NCBI RefSeq assembly: GCF_009674725.1
Contig: NZ_WKKH01000012.1
Span: 62,001 to 126,000, forward strand
Direction: 5' to 3'
From: Pedobacter petrophilus
GTDB taxonomy: Bacteria; Bacteroidota; Bacteroidia; Sphingobacteriales; Sphingobacteriaceae
Length of the DNA stretch: 64,000 bases
Numbering within the stretch: the first letter of the stretch is position 1; each line of letters starts with the position of its first letter. This document shows, piece after piece, positions 25,962-34,723 of this stretch. The position numbers and the translations under genes are program-made. The notes beneath the pieces were generated by a model that made no database searches, had not been told where the DNA came from, and saw only the letters and a program-made list of their open reading frames with translations.

Positions 25962-27137
25962 TTAATCTGTCGCATCGTTTCCTACTTCCTTTTCTGCGTC
26001 TGTGGTCAATGGCCGGTCACTGATTAAACGTTGGGTAGGATAAGCAAAATCTGATTGATTACGCATCACTATATCCATAATTTCGAGGTTAATTTCTTGG
26101 CGGATATCCAAAAAGGTATCGTTGTTTAATATCGTTACGAAATAATTAATCTCCACGATTAATCCAGAATCTCCAAAGCTTTTAAACGAGGCCGTTCCAT
26201 CACCGCTTGTACCTTCGTGGCTATTGATATAAGCTTCAATTTCGGTGACAATCCGTCTTACAGATTCTGCCGTGGTTTCATAAGTTAATCCAATAGTAAA
26301 GTTTACCTTCCGGGAATTTCTAAGCGAGAGATTTTCCAGTACACCATCTATCATTCCACGGTTAGGGATTGTGGCCATGGTGCGCTCTGAGGTGCGAATT
26401 CTGGTACTTCTGAATCCAACTTTCTCAACCGTCCCTTCTACGCCATCTACCTTAACCAAATCTCCAACGACAAAAGGCTTATCCAGAAAAATGGTGAATG
26501 ACCCAATCAGGTTTTCCAAACTTTCTTTAGCAGCAAGTGCAATTGCAATCCCACCAATGCCTAAGCCGGTAATCAATGTAAGCACATTAACTTCGAAAAC
26601 AAAACCCAGAAGCGTAAAGAAACCTATGAAAATGATTAAGGTTTTAAAGAGCTCTTTTAAAAAGGGCACCAGCTGATCATCTGATTTATTACTCGTTAGT
26701 GATGCTTTGAACAGTAAAACATGGCTGATAAAGTCAATGATCCTTAAAAAGATCCAAAAAACAGAAAGGATAATCATGAACAGAAATATTCTGTCGATAC
26801 AATCACCTAAGCTCACCGGAACGGATATCTTTACTTTTCCGACAAGCTTTCCATAATGAAATACGGCTACTTCTAGTGGGTGTTGTAATTGATTAATGGC
26901 CAGATACAACGTAGTTAACTGAATAAAAACCTCAATGGGTTTAATAAGCAAAGCGACAAAGGCATCATCATGAGCTTGCTGCGAAAAGTTTTTGAAAAGC
27001 TTAAAAAGAAGCTTACTAAGCAGTTTCGAAATAACCCTCTTTAAAATGATCCCCAGAAAAAGGATCGCAGCGAACAGACAATAAGACTTTACTGTATTAC
27101 CCCAGAACACCTGTTCGAAAAATGCAGCGTTTAACAT
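25962..27137 (-). CDS. MscS-type mechanosensitive ion channel
   Basis: The 391-residue inner-membrane protein has five predicted membrane segments in the first 215 residues. The MscS pore helix and beta domain follow: LTGLGIGGIAIALAAKESLENLIGS (pore/TM3 region, about 190-215) and then FVVGDLVKVDGVEGTVEKVGFRSTRIRT. This is longer than E. coli MscS (about 286 residues) and has extra N-terminal helices, as in the YnaI/YbdG-like groups. It should open under membrane tension during osmotic downshock. Its -7 promoter box is only 7 nt from the start codon. Confidence 0.93.
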   Translation of the reverse strand: MLNAAFFEQVFWGNTVKSYCLFAAILFLGIILKRVISKLLSKLLFKLFKNFSQQAHDDAFVALLIKPIEVFIQLTTLYLAINQLQHPLEVAVFHYGKLVGKVKISVPVSLGDCIDRIFLFMIILSVFWIFLRIIDFISHVLLFKASLTSNKSDDQLVPFLKELFKTLIIFIGFFTLLGFVFEVNVLTLITGLGIGGIAIALAAKESLENLIGSFTIFLDKPFVVGDLVKVDGVEGTVEKVGFRSTRIRTSERTMATIPNRGMIDGVLENLSLRNSRKVNFTIGLTYETTAESVRRIVTEIEAYINSHEGTSGDGTASFKSFGDSGLIVEINYFVTILNNDTFLDIRQEINLEIMDIVMRNQSDFAYPTQRLISDRPLTTDAEKEVGNDATD

Positions 27138-27144
27138 ATATAAA

Positions 27145-27152
27145 CAAATTTA
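27145..27152 (-). promoter_or_regulatory. -7 promoter box abutting the MscS gene start
   Basis: Minus-strand TAAATTTG, an exact TAnnTTTG match, ends 7 nt before ATG 27137. A TTG lies about 22 nt upstream of the box (near 27175), compatible with a -33 element. Confidence 0.6.
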
Positions 27153-27213
27153 AACATAATTTTAGGCAATGATACAAGGTCTGCAAGGCCTCTTTTAACA
27201 GAATGGCTTAAAC

Positions 27214-27244
27214 GAAAAAACCTCCACGAAATTAATCGTGAAGG
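27214..27244 (-). terminator. Rho-independent terminator of rplS
   Basis: On the minus strand CCTTCACGA pairs with TCGTGGAGG (one G-T pair), followed by a T run. It begins 23 bp after the rplS stop codon. Confidence 0.82.
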
Positions 27245-27266
27245 CTATATCTTATAATAAAGAATA

Positions 27267-27614
27267 TTATTTTCTCAATGATTTGATACGAGCAGCTTTA
27301 CCAGTTAAAGCACGTAAGTAGAATAATTTCGCTCTACGAACCTTACCGTGGCTATTCACTTCAACTTTCTCAATGTTTGGAGAGTTAAAAGGGAAAATAC
27401 GCTCAACACCAATACCGTTGCTCATTTTACGAACCGTAAAAGTTTCGTTAGCACCAGCACTGTTACGTTGGATAACAACACCTTGGTAAATCTGAATACG
27501 TTCTTTATTACCTTCGCGAATTTTATAGTGTACGCTCACTGTATCGCCAGACTTGAACGCAGGAAAATCTTTTTTCGCGATGGCCTGCTCTTCAACAAAT
27601 TTTACTAAATCCAT
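27267..27614 (-). CDS. rplS: 50S ribosomal protein L19
   Basis: L19 lies at the 30S-50S interface. The 115-residue protein has the conserved [17 protein letters not shown]-terminal half and the [17 protein letters not shown] and [11 protein letters not shown] segments. It is the last gene of the rpsP-rimM-trmD-rplS neighbourhood. It lies 137 bp downstream of trmD, with a one-mismatch -7 box (TAATATTG) in the gap, and is followed by a good terminator. Confidence 0.98.
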   Translation of the reverse strand: MDLVKFVEEQAIAKKDFPAFKSGDTVSVHYKIREGNKERIQIYQGVVIQRNSAGANETFTVRKMSNGIGVERIFPFNSPNIEKVEVNSHGKVRRAKLFYLRALTGKAARIKSLRK

Positions 27615-27751
27615 GATTTTAAGCTATTAAATCGATATTTCAACCCGTGAAATTCGGATTGCAATATTAGGGATTTTTTTTCAATTAAAAAAACTAATTT
27701 AATTTTTTCCACAATCTTTTAGAAATCCACATTAAGCCTGTGTAAACTCTT

Positions 27752-28426
27752 TTATTCCAAAAGGTCTGGACGACGTTGTTTTGTCCGCTCTAAAGCCTGT
27801 TCGTGCCGCCATTCGTTCACTTTCGCTTCATGTCCGCTTAATAAAATATCAGGTACTTTATGGCCTTTCCAATCTGCCGGACGGGTATAAACCGGTGCAT
27901 CTAATAACTCTCCCTGAAAACTATCAGAAAGGGCAGAGGTTTCATCATTCAAAACACCGGGAATTAAACGCACCACGGCATCTACCACAATTGCAGCTGG
28001 TAATTCTCCGCCACTCAGCACATAATCACCAACAGAGATCTCACGCGTAACGAAAAGATCCCGAATGCGTTGATCTATCCCTTTATAATGGCCACAAAGG
28101 ATAATGATGTTATTTTTAATAGATAATTCGTTAGCGGTGCTCTGATTAAGCGTAACACCATCAGGACTCATGAATATGACCTCATCATATTTCCTTTCAG
28201 CCTGAAGCTTTTCTATACATGCCGCGAAAGGTTCAATGCTCATTACCATGCCACTACCGCCGCCGTATTGATAATCATCTACACTTTTTTGCTTATTGGT
28301 CGAGTAATCCCGCAGGTTATGAACAAAAATTTCAGCAATACCTTTTTTTTGCGCCCGCTGTAAAATAGAATGGGCAAATGGACTTTCTAATAAAGCAGGC
28401 AGAACTGTTATAATATCGAAACGCAT
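27752..28426 (-). CDS. trmD: tRNA (guanine-37-N1)-methyltransferase
   Basis: TrmD methylates G37 of tRNAs reading CNN codons and prevents +1 frameshifting. The 224-residue protein has the trefoil-knot SPOUT core, with YGGGSGMVM (about 57-65), [11 protein letters not shown] (about 112-122) and [14 protein letters not shown] (about 132-145, SAM-binding knot), plus the C-terminal helical domain. Although it lies in the classic rpsP-rimM-trmD-rplS order, a 348-bp gap and a -7 box ending 4 nt before its ATG indicate independent transcription. Confidence 0.97.
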   Translation of the reverse strand: MRFDIITVLPALLESPFAHSILQRAQKKGIAEIFVHNLRDYSTNKQKSVDDYQYGGGSGMVMSIEPFAACIEKLQAERKYDEVIFMSPDGVTLNQSTANELSIKNNIIILCGHYKGIDQRIRDLFVTREISVGDYVLSGGELPAAIVVDAVVRLIPGVLNDETSALSDSFQGELLDAPVYTRPADWKGHKVPDILLSGHEAKVNEWRHEQALERTKQRRPDLLE

Positions 28427-28774
28427 AGCGCAAAGTTAAGTCTTTAGTCTGAAGTCTATAGTCTGAAGGCAAATTTTACCATACGTATCACTAAAATAGC
28501 CGATCAGAATCTATTTACCAGATCCTTGTGCCTATTGTTAATTAAAATATTCACTTTTACTTATTCACTAGCCCGCCAGAGGCGATTACTTCCTTCTCCC
28601 ATCACAACCCCATTAAACTTCGAGGCTTTTGATCATCACTAAGGCCATAGTAATCAGCATATTGTCTCCCTTTGAGGGCGTATGCGGCGAAGCTTGATAG
28701 ATGTGTTGAATATATTAACCCGGTTAGTTTTAGATTAACGATTTACACCGGTATTTATATGAATTTAATAATTT
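28427..28774. other. 348-bp gap inside the ribosomal protein cluster
   Basis: No gene is visible. TAGTCTGAAG occurs twice with a 14-bp period (28445-28454 and 28459-28468). Reverse-complemented, this resembles the GACTxCAGACTA sub-repeats of the array at 19.6-20.25 kb. The trmD promoter box lies at its trmD end. The rest looks like plain AT-rich spacer. Confidence 0.5.
28431..28438 (-). promoter_or_regulatory. -7 promoter box abutting trmD
   Basis: Minus-strand TAACTTTG, an exact TAnnTTTG match, ends 4 nt before the trmD ATG at 28426, predicting a leaderless trmD message. Confidence 0.6.
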
Positions 28775-29395
28775 TTAAATCGTCCATTGATCGTGCACTA
28801 CAGCAACGAGGTAATATGCATTTTCATATTTTTTGAAAACAAAGCGCAAACTGGTCCAGTCGAGCCCACGATATTTTTCATTGGTTCCTTTGAAATAATA
28901 TTCGGTAAAATGAAGCTGAGGGTAGGTTTCTTTCAGGTTATTAATCGTATTTCCCTGCCCGATAAAAGAATCGAAGCTTTTCTGCTTTGCATGCAGATAA
29001 TCTGCATTGTAAATAAACTGCTCAATGTAGGGTTTAACTTTCATTTTAATGGCCTCTCCACTGCCGTCAAAATGCCCCCAGGTTAGCGTCCAGTTTTTAA
29101 CTATGGCTTCTAAGAAATCTTTTGCTAAAACTTTTTTATGGGTGGGATCAATAAAGCCATAAGGCGAAAAACGAACACCTTCTGTTGGATGAAAAAGTGA
29201 CGCAAATACAGCATAATCTTTCATTTTCAGGGCTGCTAAAGCTTTTGAAGCAACGATCTCAATAGAATCTTTCTGCGTTTTCTTTTGCAAAAAACGAGCA
29301 GAAGTAGATTGATCTTTAGACGAGTTATTTTCTCGGCTTTGGTTACAGCCGGTAAAAAGAAATACGGCAACAATTGCAATCAATAAGCACCTCAT
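28775..29395 (-). CDS. Lipoprotein of unknown function inserted between rimM and trmD
   Basis: A 206-residue protein with a lipoprotein signal peptide (MRCLLIAIVAVFLFTGC, lipobox FTGC) followed by a serine/asparagine-rich spacer. The mature part (about 45-206) begins with a helical segment (ASKALAALKMKDYAVFASLFHP) and ends with aromatic beta strands (LRFVFKKYENAYYLVAVVHDQW), which is compatible with an NTF2/SnoaL-like cone fold, though that is an inference. It starts 43 bp after rimM and is likely read through from it. A lipoprotein is an odd guest in this conserved ribosome-maturation cluster. Confidence 0.75.
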   Translation of the reverse strand: MRCLLIAIVAVFLFTGCNQSRENNSSKDQSTSARFLQKKTQKDSIEIVASKALAALKMKDYAVFASLFHPTEGVRFSPYGFIDPTHKKVLAKDFLEAIVKNWTLTWGHFDGSGEAIKMKVKPYIEQFIYNADYLHAKQKSFDSFIGQGNTINNLKETYPQLHFTEYYFKGTNEKYRGLDWTSLRFVFKKYENAYYLVAVVHDQWTI

Positions 29396-29438
29396 AAAAC
29401 TTCAACGGAAATTTGTGCGGAAAGTTTTACGGCTGATT

Positions 29439-29966
29439 TTATTGTGCTAAATAAATATCGAGCAAGCCTTCTGGTAAATCAACCGTCAAAATTTTTCCTT
29501 CATCATCAATCTCTACAATAAAATCTTCATTTAAAGGAAAAAGAATTTCTGTTTCCTTATACAAAACCCTTGCGATAAATTGCTGAGGATATTCGTTTAC
29601 TTCGATAATTTCACCAAGCTCACCCAGCGTTTCATCAACCGCTATAAAGCCTTTCAAATCAGTATAGAAAAATTCACTTTCATCACGCTCTGGTTTTTGG
29701 CTTAACGGCAGATACAGTTTCTTTTTTAGAAGCGGCTGTGCTTTATCAATATGATCAACATCATCAAAATTGAAGTAGCCTGTTTTATTGACCTGCAATT
29801 TCGACTCTGCAACAAAGTAGGGCACAAGCTTCCCATTCATATCAGCAAAAACCACATCAAATTCAAGCTTTTCATAATCATCAAACTCAAAAAATATCTG
29901 AACTTCTCCTTTTAAACCCCGGGTTTTGGTAACGTAACCTACGTAAAATGCTTCTTCGTGTTTCAT
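29439..29966 (-). CDS. rimM: Ribosome maturation factor RimM
   Basis: RimM assists assembly of the 30S head and binds S19. The 175-residue protein has the N-terminal RimM beta-barrel (GYVTKTRGLKGEVQIFFE, about 9-26) and a C-terminal PRC-barrel (about 98-172, with FFYTDLKGFIAV and ILFPLNEDFIVEIDDEG). It lies 166 bp downstream of rpsP; that gap contains a terminator-like hairpin and a nested inverted repeat, suggesting reduced or separately controlled expression compared with S16. Confidence 0.96.
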   Translation of the reverse strand: MKHEEAFYVGYVTKTRGLKGEVQIFFEFDDYEKLEFDVVFADMNGKLVPYFVAESKLQVNKTGYFNFDDVDHIDKAQPLLKKKLYLPLSQKPERDESEFFYTDLKGFIAVDETLGELGEIIEVNEYPQQFIARVLYKETEILFPLNEDFIVEIDDEGKILTVDLPEGLLDIYLAQ

Positions 29967-29985
29967 AAAACCCCTAATATTCAGC

Positions 29986-30051
29986 CGTCACCCTGAATTT
30001 ATTTCAGGGTCTTAATCATCAAAAAGATGCTGAAATAAATTCAGCATGACG
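29986..30051. repeat. Nested inverted-repeat element between rpsP and rimM
   Basis: Two hairpin units face each other. The left half (29987-30013) and the reverse complement of the right half (30024-30050) agree at 23 of 27 positions. The four differences are two compensating pairs: CCCTGAA...TTCAGGG on the left versus TGCTGAA...TTCAGCA on the right, so each half keeps its own stem. The ends are CGTCA/TGACG. It looks like a mobile palindromic element that landed in the operon; similar GTCA-TGCTGAA sequences are familiar from Bacteroidota intergenic regions. Confidence 0.75.
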
Positions 30052-30080
30052 AATTATATGTATCAAAATCTCTTTTAAAT

Positions 30081-30114
30081 AAAAATAGCGCTCCGAAACC
30101 GAAACGCTATTTTT
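30081..30114 (-). terminator. Terminator-like hairpin after rpsP
   Basis: A perfect 10-bp stem (AAAAATAGCG 30081-30090 with CGCTATTTTT 30105-30114) lies 19 bp after the rpsP stop and is followed on the minus strand by a T-rich stretch. It should end part of the rpsP transcripts before rimM. Confidence 0.75.
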
Positions 30115-30132
30115 GAATCAAAATAATTAAAA

Positions 30133-30693
30133 TTATTCTGCTCCTTCTTCTTTAGTTGCTTCTGCTGCAGGTGCTTCTTCAGTTGCTTCAGCTTCAACAG
30201 CTGGAGCTTCTTCTTCAACAACTTCTTCTGCAACTGGTGCATTTTTAGCTGCAATTACTGCTGCCCTGTCTTCTTTTTTCTTAGCCTCTGCTGCTAATGC
30301 TGCTTTACGCACATCTGCTTTAGAAGTAGCTAAACCTTCTGTTTTACCAGAGATTTTACCAGCTTTAGCATCAACCCAAGCAGTGAATTTTTCGTCAGCT
30401 TGTTCTTGTGTTAAAGCACCTTTTTTAACACCACCTTCCAAGTGTTTTTTGTATAAAACGCCTTTGTAAGATAGAATAGCACGAGCTGTATCAGTTGGTT
30501 GTGCACCACTGTTAACCCAAGCTAAAGTTTTTTCGAAGTTAATTTCGATAGTAGCAGGATTGGTGTTTGGGTTATAAGAACCTAAACGCTCAATGAATTT
30601 ACCATCACGTGGAGAGCGGGAATCTGCTACCACAACATGGAAAAAAGGCTTTCCTTTTTTACCGAATCTTTGCAATCTGATTTTAGTTGCCAT
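30133..30693 (-). CDS. rpsP: 30S ribosomal protein S16 with extended acidic/alanine-rich tail
   Basis: The first 85 or so residues are ordinary S16 ([38 protein letters not shown]...), which binds 16S rRNA in the body of the 30S subunit. The protein is 186 residues long, about twice the E. coli length. The additional half is a lysine/alanine-rich, probably helical segment and then an alanine-glutamate tail ([20 protein letters not shown]). Such tails are known in Bacteroidota S16. It leads the cluster from a good -7 box, and a terminator-like hairpin follows it. Confidence 0.97.
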   Translation of the reverse strand: MATKIRLQRFGKKGKPFFHVVVADSRSPRDGKFIERLGSYNPNTNPATIEINFEKTLAWVNSGAQPTDTARAILSYKGVLYKKHLEGGVKKGALTQEQADEKFTAWVDAKAGKISGKTEGLATSKADVRKAALAAEAKKKEDRAAVIAAKNAPVAEEVVEEEAPAVEAEATEEAPAAEATKEEGAE

Positions 30694-30749
30694 TGTTTTT
30701 CGTATTTATGTATTCAACATAGTTCCCGGAGCTACATACTGCGGGGCTG

Positions 30750-30757
30750 CAAAGATA
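30750..30757 (-). promoter_or_regulatory. Putative -7 promoter box of rpsP
   Basis: Minus-strand TATCTTTG matches TAnnTTTG exactly and lies 56 nt before the rpsP start codon. Confidence 0.55.
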
Positions 30758-30836
30758 ACTAAAATACTGTAAATTAAAAACATAGTTTAATTTCTTTATT
30801 TTCAGGAGATTTGCTCAAAACATTAGCAGATCCCAA

Positions 30837-31358
30837 ATGGAAAAAATAGCGATAGACATGGATGAGGTAATTGCCGACGCGGTTGGCAAATTCATTAAGC
30901 TTTATAACAGAGATTACAACGTTCCTTTAAATTTAAAAATTGATGCCGGAAACGAAATATATCACCATGTTCCTCAAGATGTAAATCAAAAATGGTTCGA
31001 ATATATTAATGAACCAGGCTTTTTTCGCGATTTAGAAGTGATACCAGATAGCCCGCGTGTAATTAAGGCCTTGCAAGAGAAATATGATGTGTATATTGTT
31101 TCTGCTGCAATGGAGTTTAGAAATTCTCTGGTAGATAAATACGATTGGATGGCCGAGCATTTTCCGTTCATCGATTGGCAACACATCATGTTCTGCGGAA
31201 ATAAAATTGTGAGTACTGATATCATGATTGACGACCGAACTAAAAACTTTGTCAATTTTGTGGGCAGACCTTTACTATTTACCTCACCTCACAACCTGCT
31301 TATTACCGAATACGAACGTGTAAATACCTGGGAAGAAGTTGCTGGCTTATTACTTTAG
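30837..31358 (+). CDS. 5'(3')-deoxyribonucleotidase-type HAD phosphatase (NT5C family)
   Basis: The 173-residue cytosolic protein has the HAD nucleophile motif at the N-terminus (IAIDMDEVIADAVGKF, D7 and D9 being the nucleophile and acid/base), motif II in VYIVSAAM near residue 86, and motif III/IV in DIMIDDRTKNFVNF (about 125-138). This matches the NT5C/5'-nucleotidase group, which dephosphorylates deoxynucleoside monophosphates. Length is normal for the bacterial form. It stands alone, divergent from rpsP, and is separated from the convergent VIT gene by a hairpin. Confidence 0.88.
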   Translation: MEKIAIDMDEVIADAVGKFIKLYNRDYNVPLNLKIDAGNEIYHHVPQDVNQKWFEYINEPGFFRDLEVIPDSPRVIKALQEKYDVYIVSAAMEFRNSLVDKYDWMAEHFPFIDWQHIMFCGNKIVSTDIMIDDRTKNFVNFVGRPLLFTSPHNLLITEYERVNTWEEVAGLLL

Positions 31359-31402
31359 CTACCAACTGACTGCACTACAGCGAAATATTTAGTTATAAAG
31401 GC

Positions 31403-31443
31403 GTTGTCAACTTTCTAGCCAAGCGGCTATTTAAGTTGACAAC
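31403..31443. terminator. Two-storey hairpin between convergent genes
   Basis: GTTGTCAACTT (31403-31413) pairs with AAGTTGACAAC (31433-31443), and inside it TAGCC (31416-31420) pairs with GGCTA (31425-31429) around AAGC. Its position between convergent genes suggests a bidirectional terminator, although T runs are weak. Confidence 0.65.
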
Positions 31444-31459
31444 ACCTAAAATCTATCCT

Positions 31460-34400
31460 TTAAAAATTAAATTCTCCAACTAAATTTCCGCCTTTATCTG
31501 CAGAGGTTAAGGGTAAAACGATCACTTTTCGCTGCTGCTTACCTATTGCATAATTTGTGTAAATTTCTGCTGTTACAGTTGTTGGTCCGCTGATATTGAT
31601 CTGCCGATCTCCGTAATAATTCACTTCAATTTTATATTTGCCTTTAATGGCTTTCTTCACCATAAATTGTTCCGGGCCATAACCAGCAGTAAAGTCATTG
31701 CTTATTCTACCTCCAATTTGAGTTTTTGCATTGCCATAATAACCTTTTTCTCCTGCTGGGTCAGTTAACCACAAATCGATATCCGTATCGTTTTTGTTCC
31801 AGTTCAGCACCACTCTGATGTCAACGGGTAAAGGTTGAATCAATCTTTTATCAATATTTCTGGTATTTAATTTTGCCCCGTGTCTGGAAATAAGGTTATT
31901 GATTTCAGAAATGATAATTTCCTCAATGCCCTGATCGCGATCTGCTATTTGGGTATTATAACTTTGCGTTAAAACTTTATATAGTTGATCCAAAGACTTT
32001 TGATACTGACCATCATCAGCCAGTGCCAAAGCATAATCCCGATAACTTTGTGCATCCATTGGCCGCCATTGTAAAATCTTTTCCGTCACAAAAATCTCTG
32101 ATGCATAATTTCCGGTTTGCTTCAATTTATAAGCTAAAGTTTTATATAAATCGGCATTTTCCAAATCCAGATCAGCAATATTGCTTAAAATAGTTAATGC
32201 CCTTACACTATCCTTTTGCTGATAAAACCAATTGGCTACATCAAAATAATACATTGTTGTACTGATATAATCCGGACGCATCTTTAGATAAGCCAGATAA
32301 GCACTATCGGGTTTTCCAACCAGGATTTTCATATAATCCTGATCACTTTTAAACTCTGGGATAACAATGGTTGGCTGAGCTGGCGCAACAACCCTTTTTA
32401 CGTTTGATTGATTAATACTTAAACCAGCAGCTCGTCCCTGCAATGGTTCGCTTGCCCTACTTACTTCCCGAAGCACAAGGGTCGTCGCGCTTGCGGTTTC
32501 CATTCTTTTAGTTTGTGCTCCGTAACCTACAACCACCACATCATTTAAGGCTTCGCCGCTAATCATATCCAGATTATCAATCTGATTTGCCTTTGTTCTT
32601 ACTGGTGGAGGCGGCAATGCAACTGATCTTGAAGGTGCACTTGCCGGATTTCCACTAACTGGATTGTTTACAAGAGGTACCGGATAATCTTCCTTCTTTT
32701 TCATTGGTGCTTTATACGAAAAATCAGTATTCCACCAGGTTTTTAACTGTTTGGTCATTTCAACTGCTGCATTTAACAAATCTGTTTTTTTCTCCTGAAG
32801 ATCAATTCTCCTTTGTTTCAAAGCAGCCTCATAGTCCTGCCGTAATTCAACGGGCGGAATGATATCATACCGCAAATAATCAGCTAAATTTTCCAATACG
32901 ATTAAACTGGTATTTCTGGTTACAATGCCAAATTGTTTACTCAGGCCGCTAATATCTTCCTTGTTTGCTTCATACTGAATATCCATTTCTGCAATTTTCT
33001 TTTGCGCCCAAACACGGCTGATATCAATGCTGCTTAAAGCATGCTCGGTTGCATTTAAGCGAATAGTTTGTTCTGAAACAACCGTGGAGCCATAGCCAAA
33101 CTGCAATATAAACTCGGTATTTAAGCCATTTAATATCCCCGCAACGGATAAATGTCCATTCACATTTACGTGCATGGAGGGATAGGTTTGGCGAATATCT
33201 GAACCGTTTTTAATCCCTATAAATTGCAGATTCTCCTGATTCAATTGTTTAAATGCATCGGAAATGGAGCTGGCATTCAGGTTTACGAATTGTCCGCCTG
33301 TTTTCAAACTGATGTATTTTAAAGTGCTATAATCAGCTTTTAATGCTGAATTGATGCAATGAACCGGCTTATCCAGCGAAACGGTATTCTTGCCAAAAGT
33401 TGATAGCCCGTCACTGAAAAAAATATATTCATCCGCCCGGAAAGACTGCGAATTAATGGCACTGAAATTTGTGCCGCCATCATAAACTATTTTCTCCAAC
33501 TTATCCTTTAAGGCAGACCAATTTCCATTGACAATATTAAAAGTTCCGCCAGTTTTAAAGCCATTATTCAATAATCCCAATTGAATGCTAAGGTTTTGTT
33601 TTTGCTTAACAAGCAGATCTAAAAGTTCAATCTCTTTCTTTCTATCACGCTGCAAGCCACTTAAAGAACAATCCCAGATTAAGCCAATTTGATTAGACCA
33701 TTGTCTTGCCCTGCTTTGAGATTCAGGAAAAACATTCACCAGAAAATAATAGCCATTAGATGCTTTTTGCATTTGAACTTCAGGTAAATCACTGCGCTTG
33801 GGCAGGTTTATGGTTAAGCCATTTTTTGGTTGATAATTCGTTTTATTAACCTCACCTATGTATGTGTTTCCATGAGCTTTTAAATTAAAAGCTCCATCAG
33901 GCTGTTCAGCTAATTCCGGCTTTATGATACTTTCATAAACCGTGGTTTTTAACGAAAATTTTTCAATAGGCTGATTGTAATCCAGGGGCAAATGGTATTT
34001 TAAAATATTTCCGTTATAAAAGCCTAATTCTTCTTCATAACCTACAATTATTGTTCTTTCTCCATTTGCAGGCAATGGGTAAATTCTGGTTCTAAAATTA
34101 TTTCCTTCTACCTTTTCTAATAAACCCGGATCTACTCTCCGGCGTTCGATACTTTCGAAAACTTCAGTTGCTTTTGCTTTTTCTACCGGAACAGCCTCTC
34201 GCATTTTGCCATTAATGTCTAATGCATAACGACTGATGCTTACACCTTCCGGCATTGGAAAGGTTAGTTCTCCCTCCAAAATCCGATTACTGCTGTTATG
34301 GAAGGTCATGGTCATTACCGTAGTGGCAATATTTCCTGTAATCTGCACATCAATACTTAGTTTCTGAAGCTTAACGGCTTGTTTTTGCTCATTTGTTTGG

Positions 34401-34492
34401 GCTTGCTGAACCTTTAAGACAGGCATTTGTGCTTGTGCATAAAAAAATAAGCAGAGCAATTGGAGAAGAAGGAAAGTTTTAGATGGTCTCAT
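31460..34492 (-). CDS. VIT/VWA protein with SusC-like plug motif, TPR region and C-terminal DUF2135-like domain
   Basis: I start at ATG 34492 because it opens a signal peptide (MRPSKTFLLLQLLCLFFYAQAQ), giving 1010 residues. In order: a VIT domain (about 35-150, FHNSSNRILEGELTFPMP); a VWA-like domain (about 260-450) with a partial MIDAS-type DCSLSG; a proline-rich linker; a segment at about 640-690 that copies the SusC plug (LNDVVVVGYGAQTKR ... LQGRAAGLSI); TPR-like helices (about 730-860); and a DUF2135-like domain (about 890-990, with DTDIDLWLTDPAGE). It is probably exported and involved in protein-protein contacts at the envelope. The plug motif without a barrel is the odd part. It is a single-gene unit. 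Confidence 0.85.
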   Translation of the reverse strand: MRPSKTFLLLQLLCLFFYAQAQMPVLKVQQAQTNEQKQAVKLQKLSIDVQITGNIATTVMTMTFHNSSNRILEGELTFPMPEGVSISRYALDINGKMREAVPVEKAKATEVFESIERRRVDPGLLEKVEGNNFRTRIYPLPANGERTIIVGYEEELGFYNGNILKYHLPLDYNQPIEKFSLKTTVYESIIKPELAEQPDGAFNLKAHGNTYIGEVNKTNYQPKNGLTINLPKRSDLPEVQMQKASNGYYFLVNVFPESQSRARQWSNQIGLIWDCSLSGLQRDRKKEIELLDLLVKQKQNLSIQLGLLNNGFKTGGTFNIVNGNWSALKDKLEKIVYDGGTNFSAINSQSFRADEYIFFSDGLSTFGKNTVSLDKPVHCINSALKADYSTLKYISLKTGGQFVNLNASSISDAFKQLNQENLQFIGIKNGSDIRQTYPSMHVNVNGHLSVAGILNGLNTEFILQFGYGSTVVSEQTIRLNATEHALSSIDISRVWAQKKIAEMDIQYEANKEDISGLSKQFGIVTRNTSLIVLENLADYLRYDIIPPVELRQDYEAALKQRRIDLQEKKTDLLNAAVEMTKQLKTWWNTDFSYKAPMKKKEDYPVPLVNNPVSGNPASAPSRSVALPPPPVRTKANQIDNLDMISGEALNDVVVVGYGAQTKRMETASATTLVLREVSRASEPLQGRAAGLSINQSNVKRVVAPAQPTIVIPEFKSDQDYMKILVGKPDSAYLAYLKMRPDYISTTMYYFDVANWFYQQKDSVRALTILSNIADLDLENADLYKTLAYKLKQTGNYASEIFVTEKILQWRPMDAQSYRDYALALADDGQYQKSLDQLYKVLTQSYNTQIADRDQGIEEIIISEINNLISRHGAKLNTRNIDKRLIQPLPVDIRVVLNWNKNDTDIDLWLTDPAGEKGYYGNAKTQIGGRISNDFTAGYGPEQFMVKKAIKGKYKIEVNYYGDRQINISGPTTVTAEIYTNYAIGKQQRKVIVLPLTSADKGGNLVGEFNF

Positions 34493-34723
34493 CACTTTAG
34501 GTTTTATATAGTGATGCAAAAATTTAAATAATTACATAAATATATTTTATACCACTGACCAGTTTTATGTAAATAGCTATTAGCTATTTAAAAAATACTT
34601 TTGAGGCATTTAAAAAATTCAAAATCGTGTGCCTGAATTATCGTTCTTATAGGCTTAATATATGTTTTTAAAAAAATTGTAACATTTTACATGTGTGCTA
34701 TTCTAATATTAAAAAAACAAACT

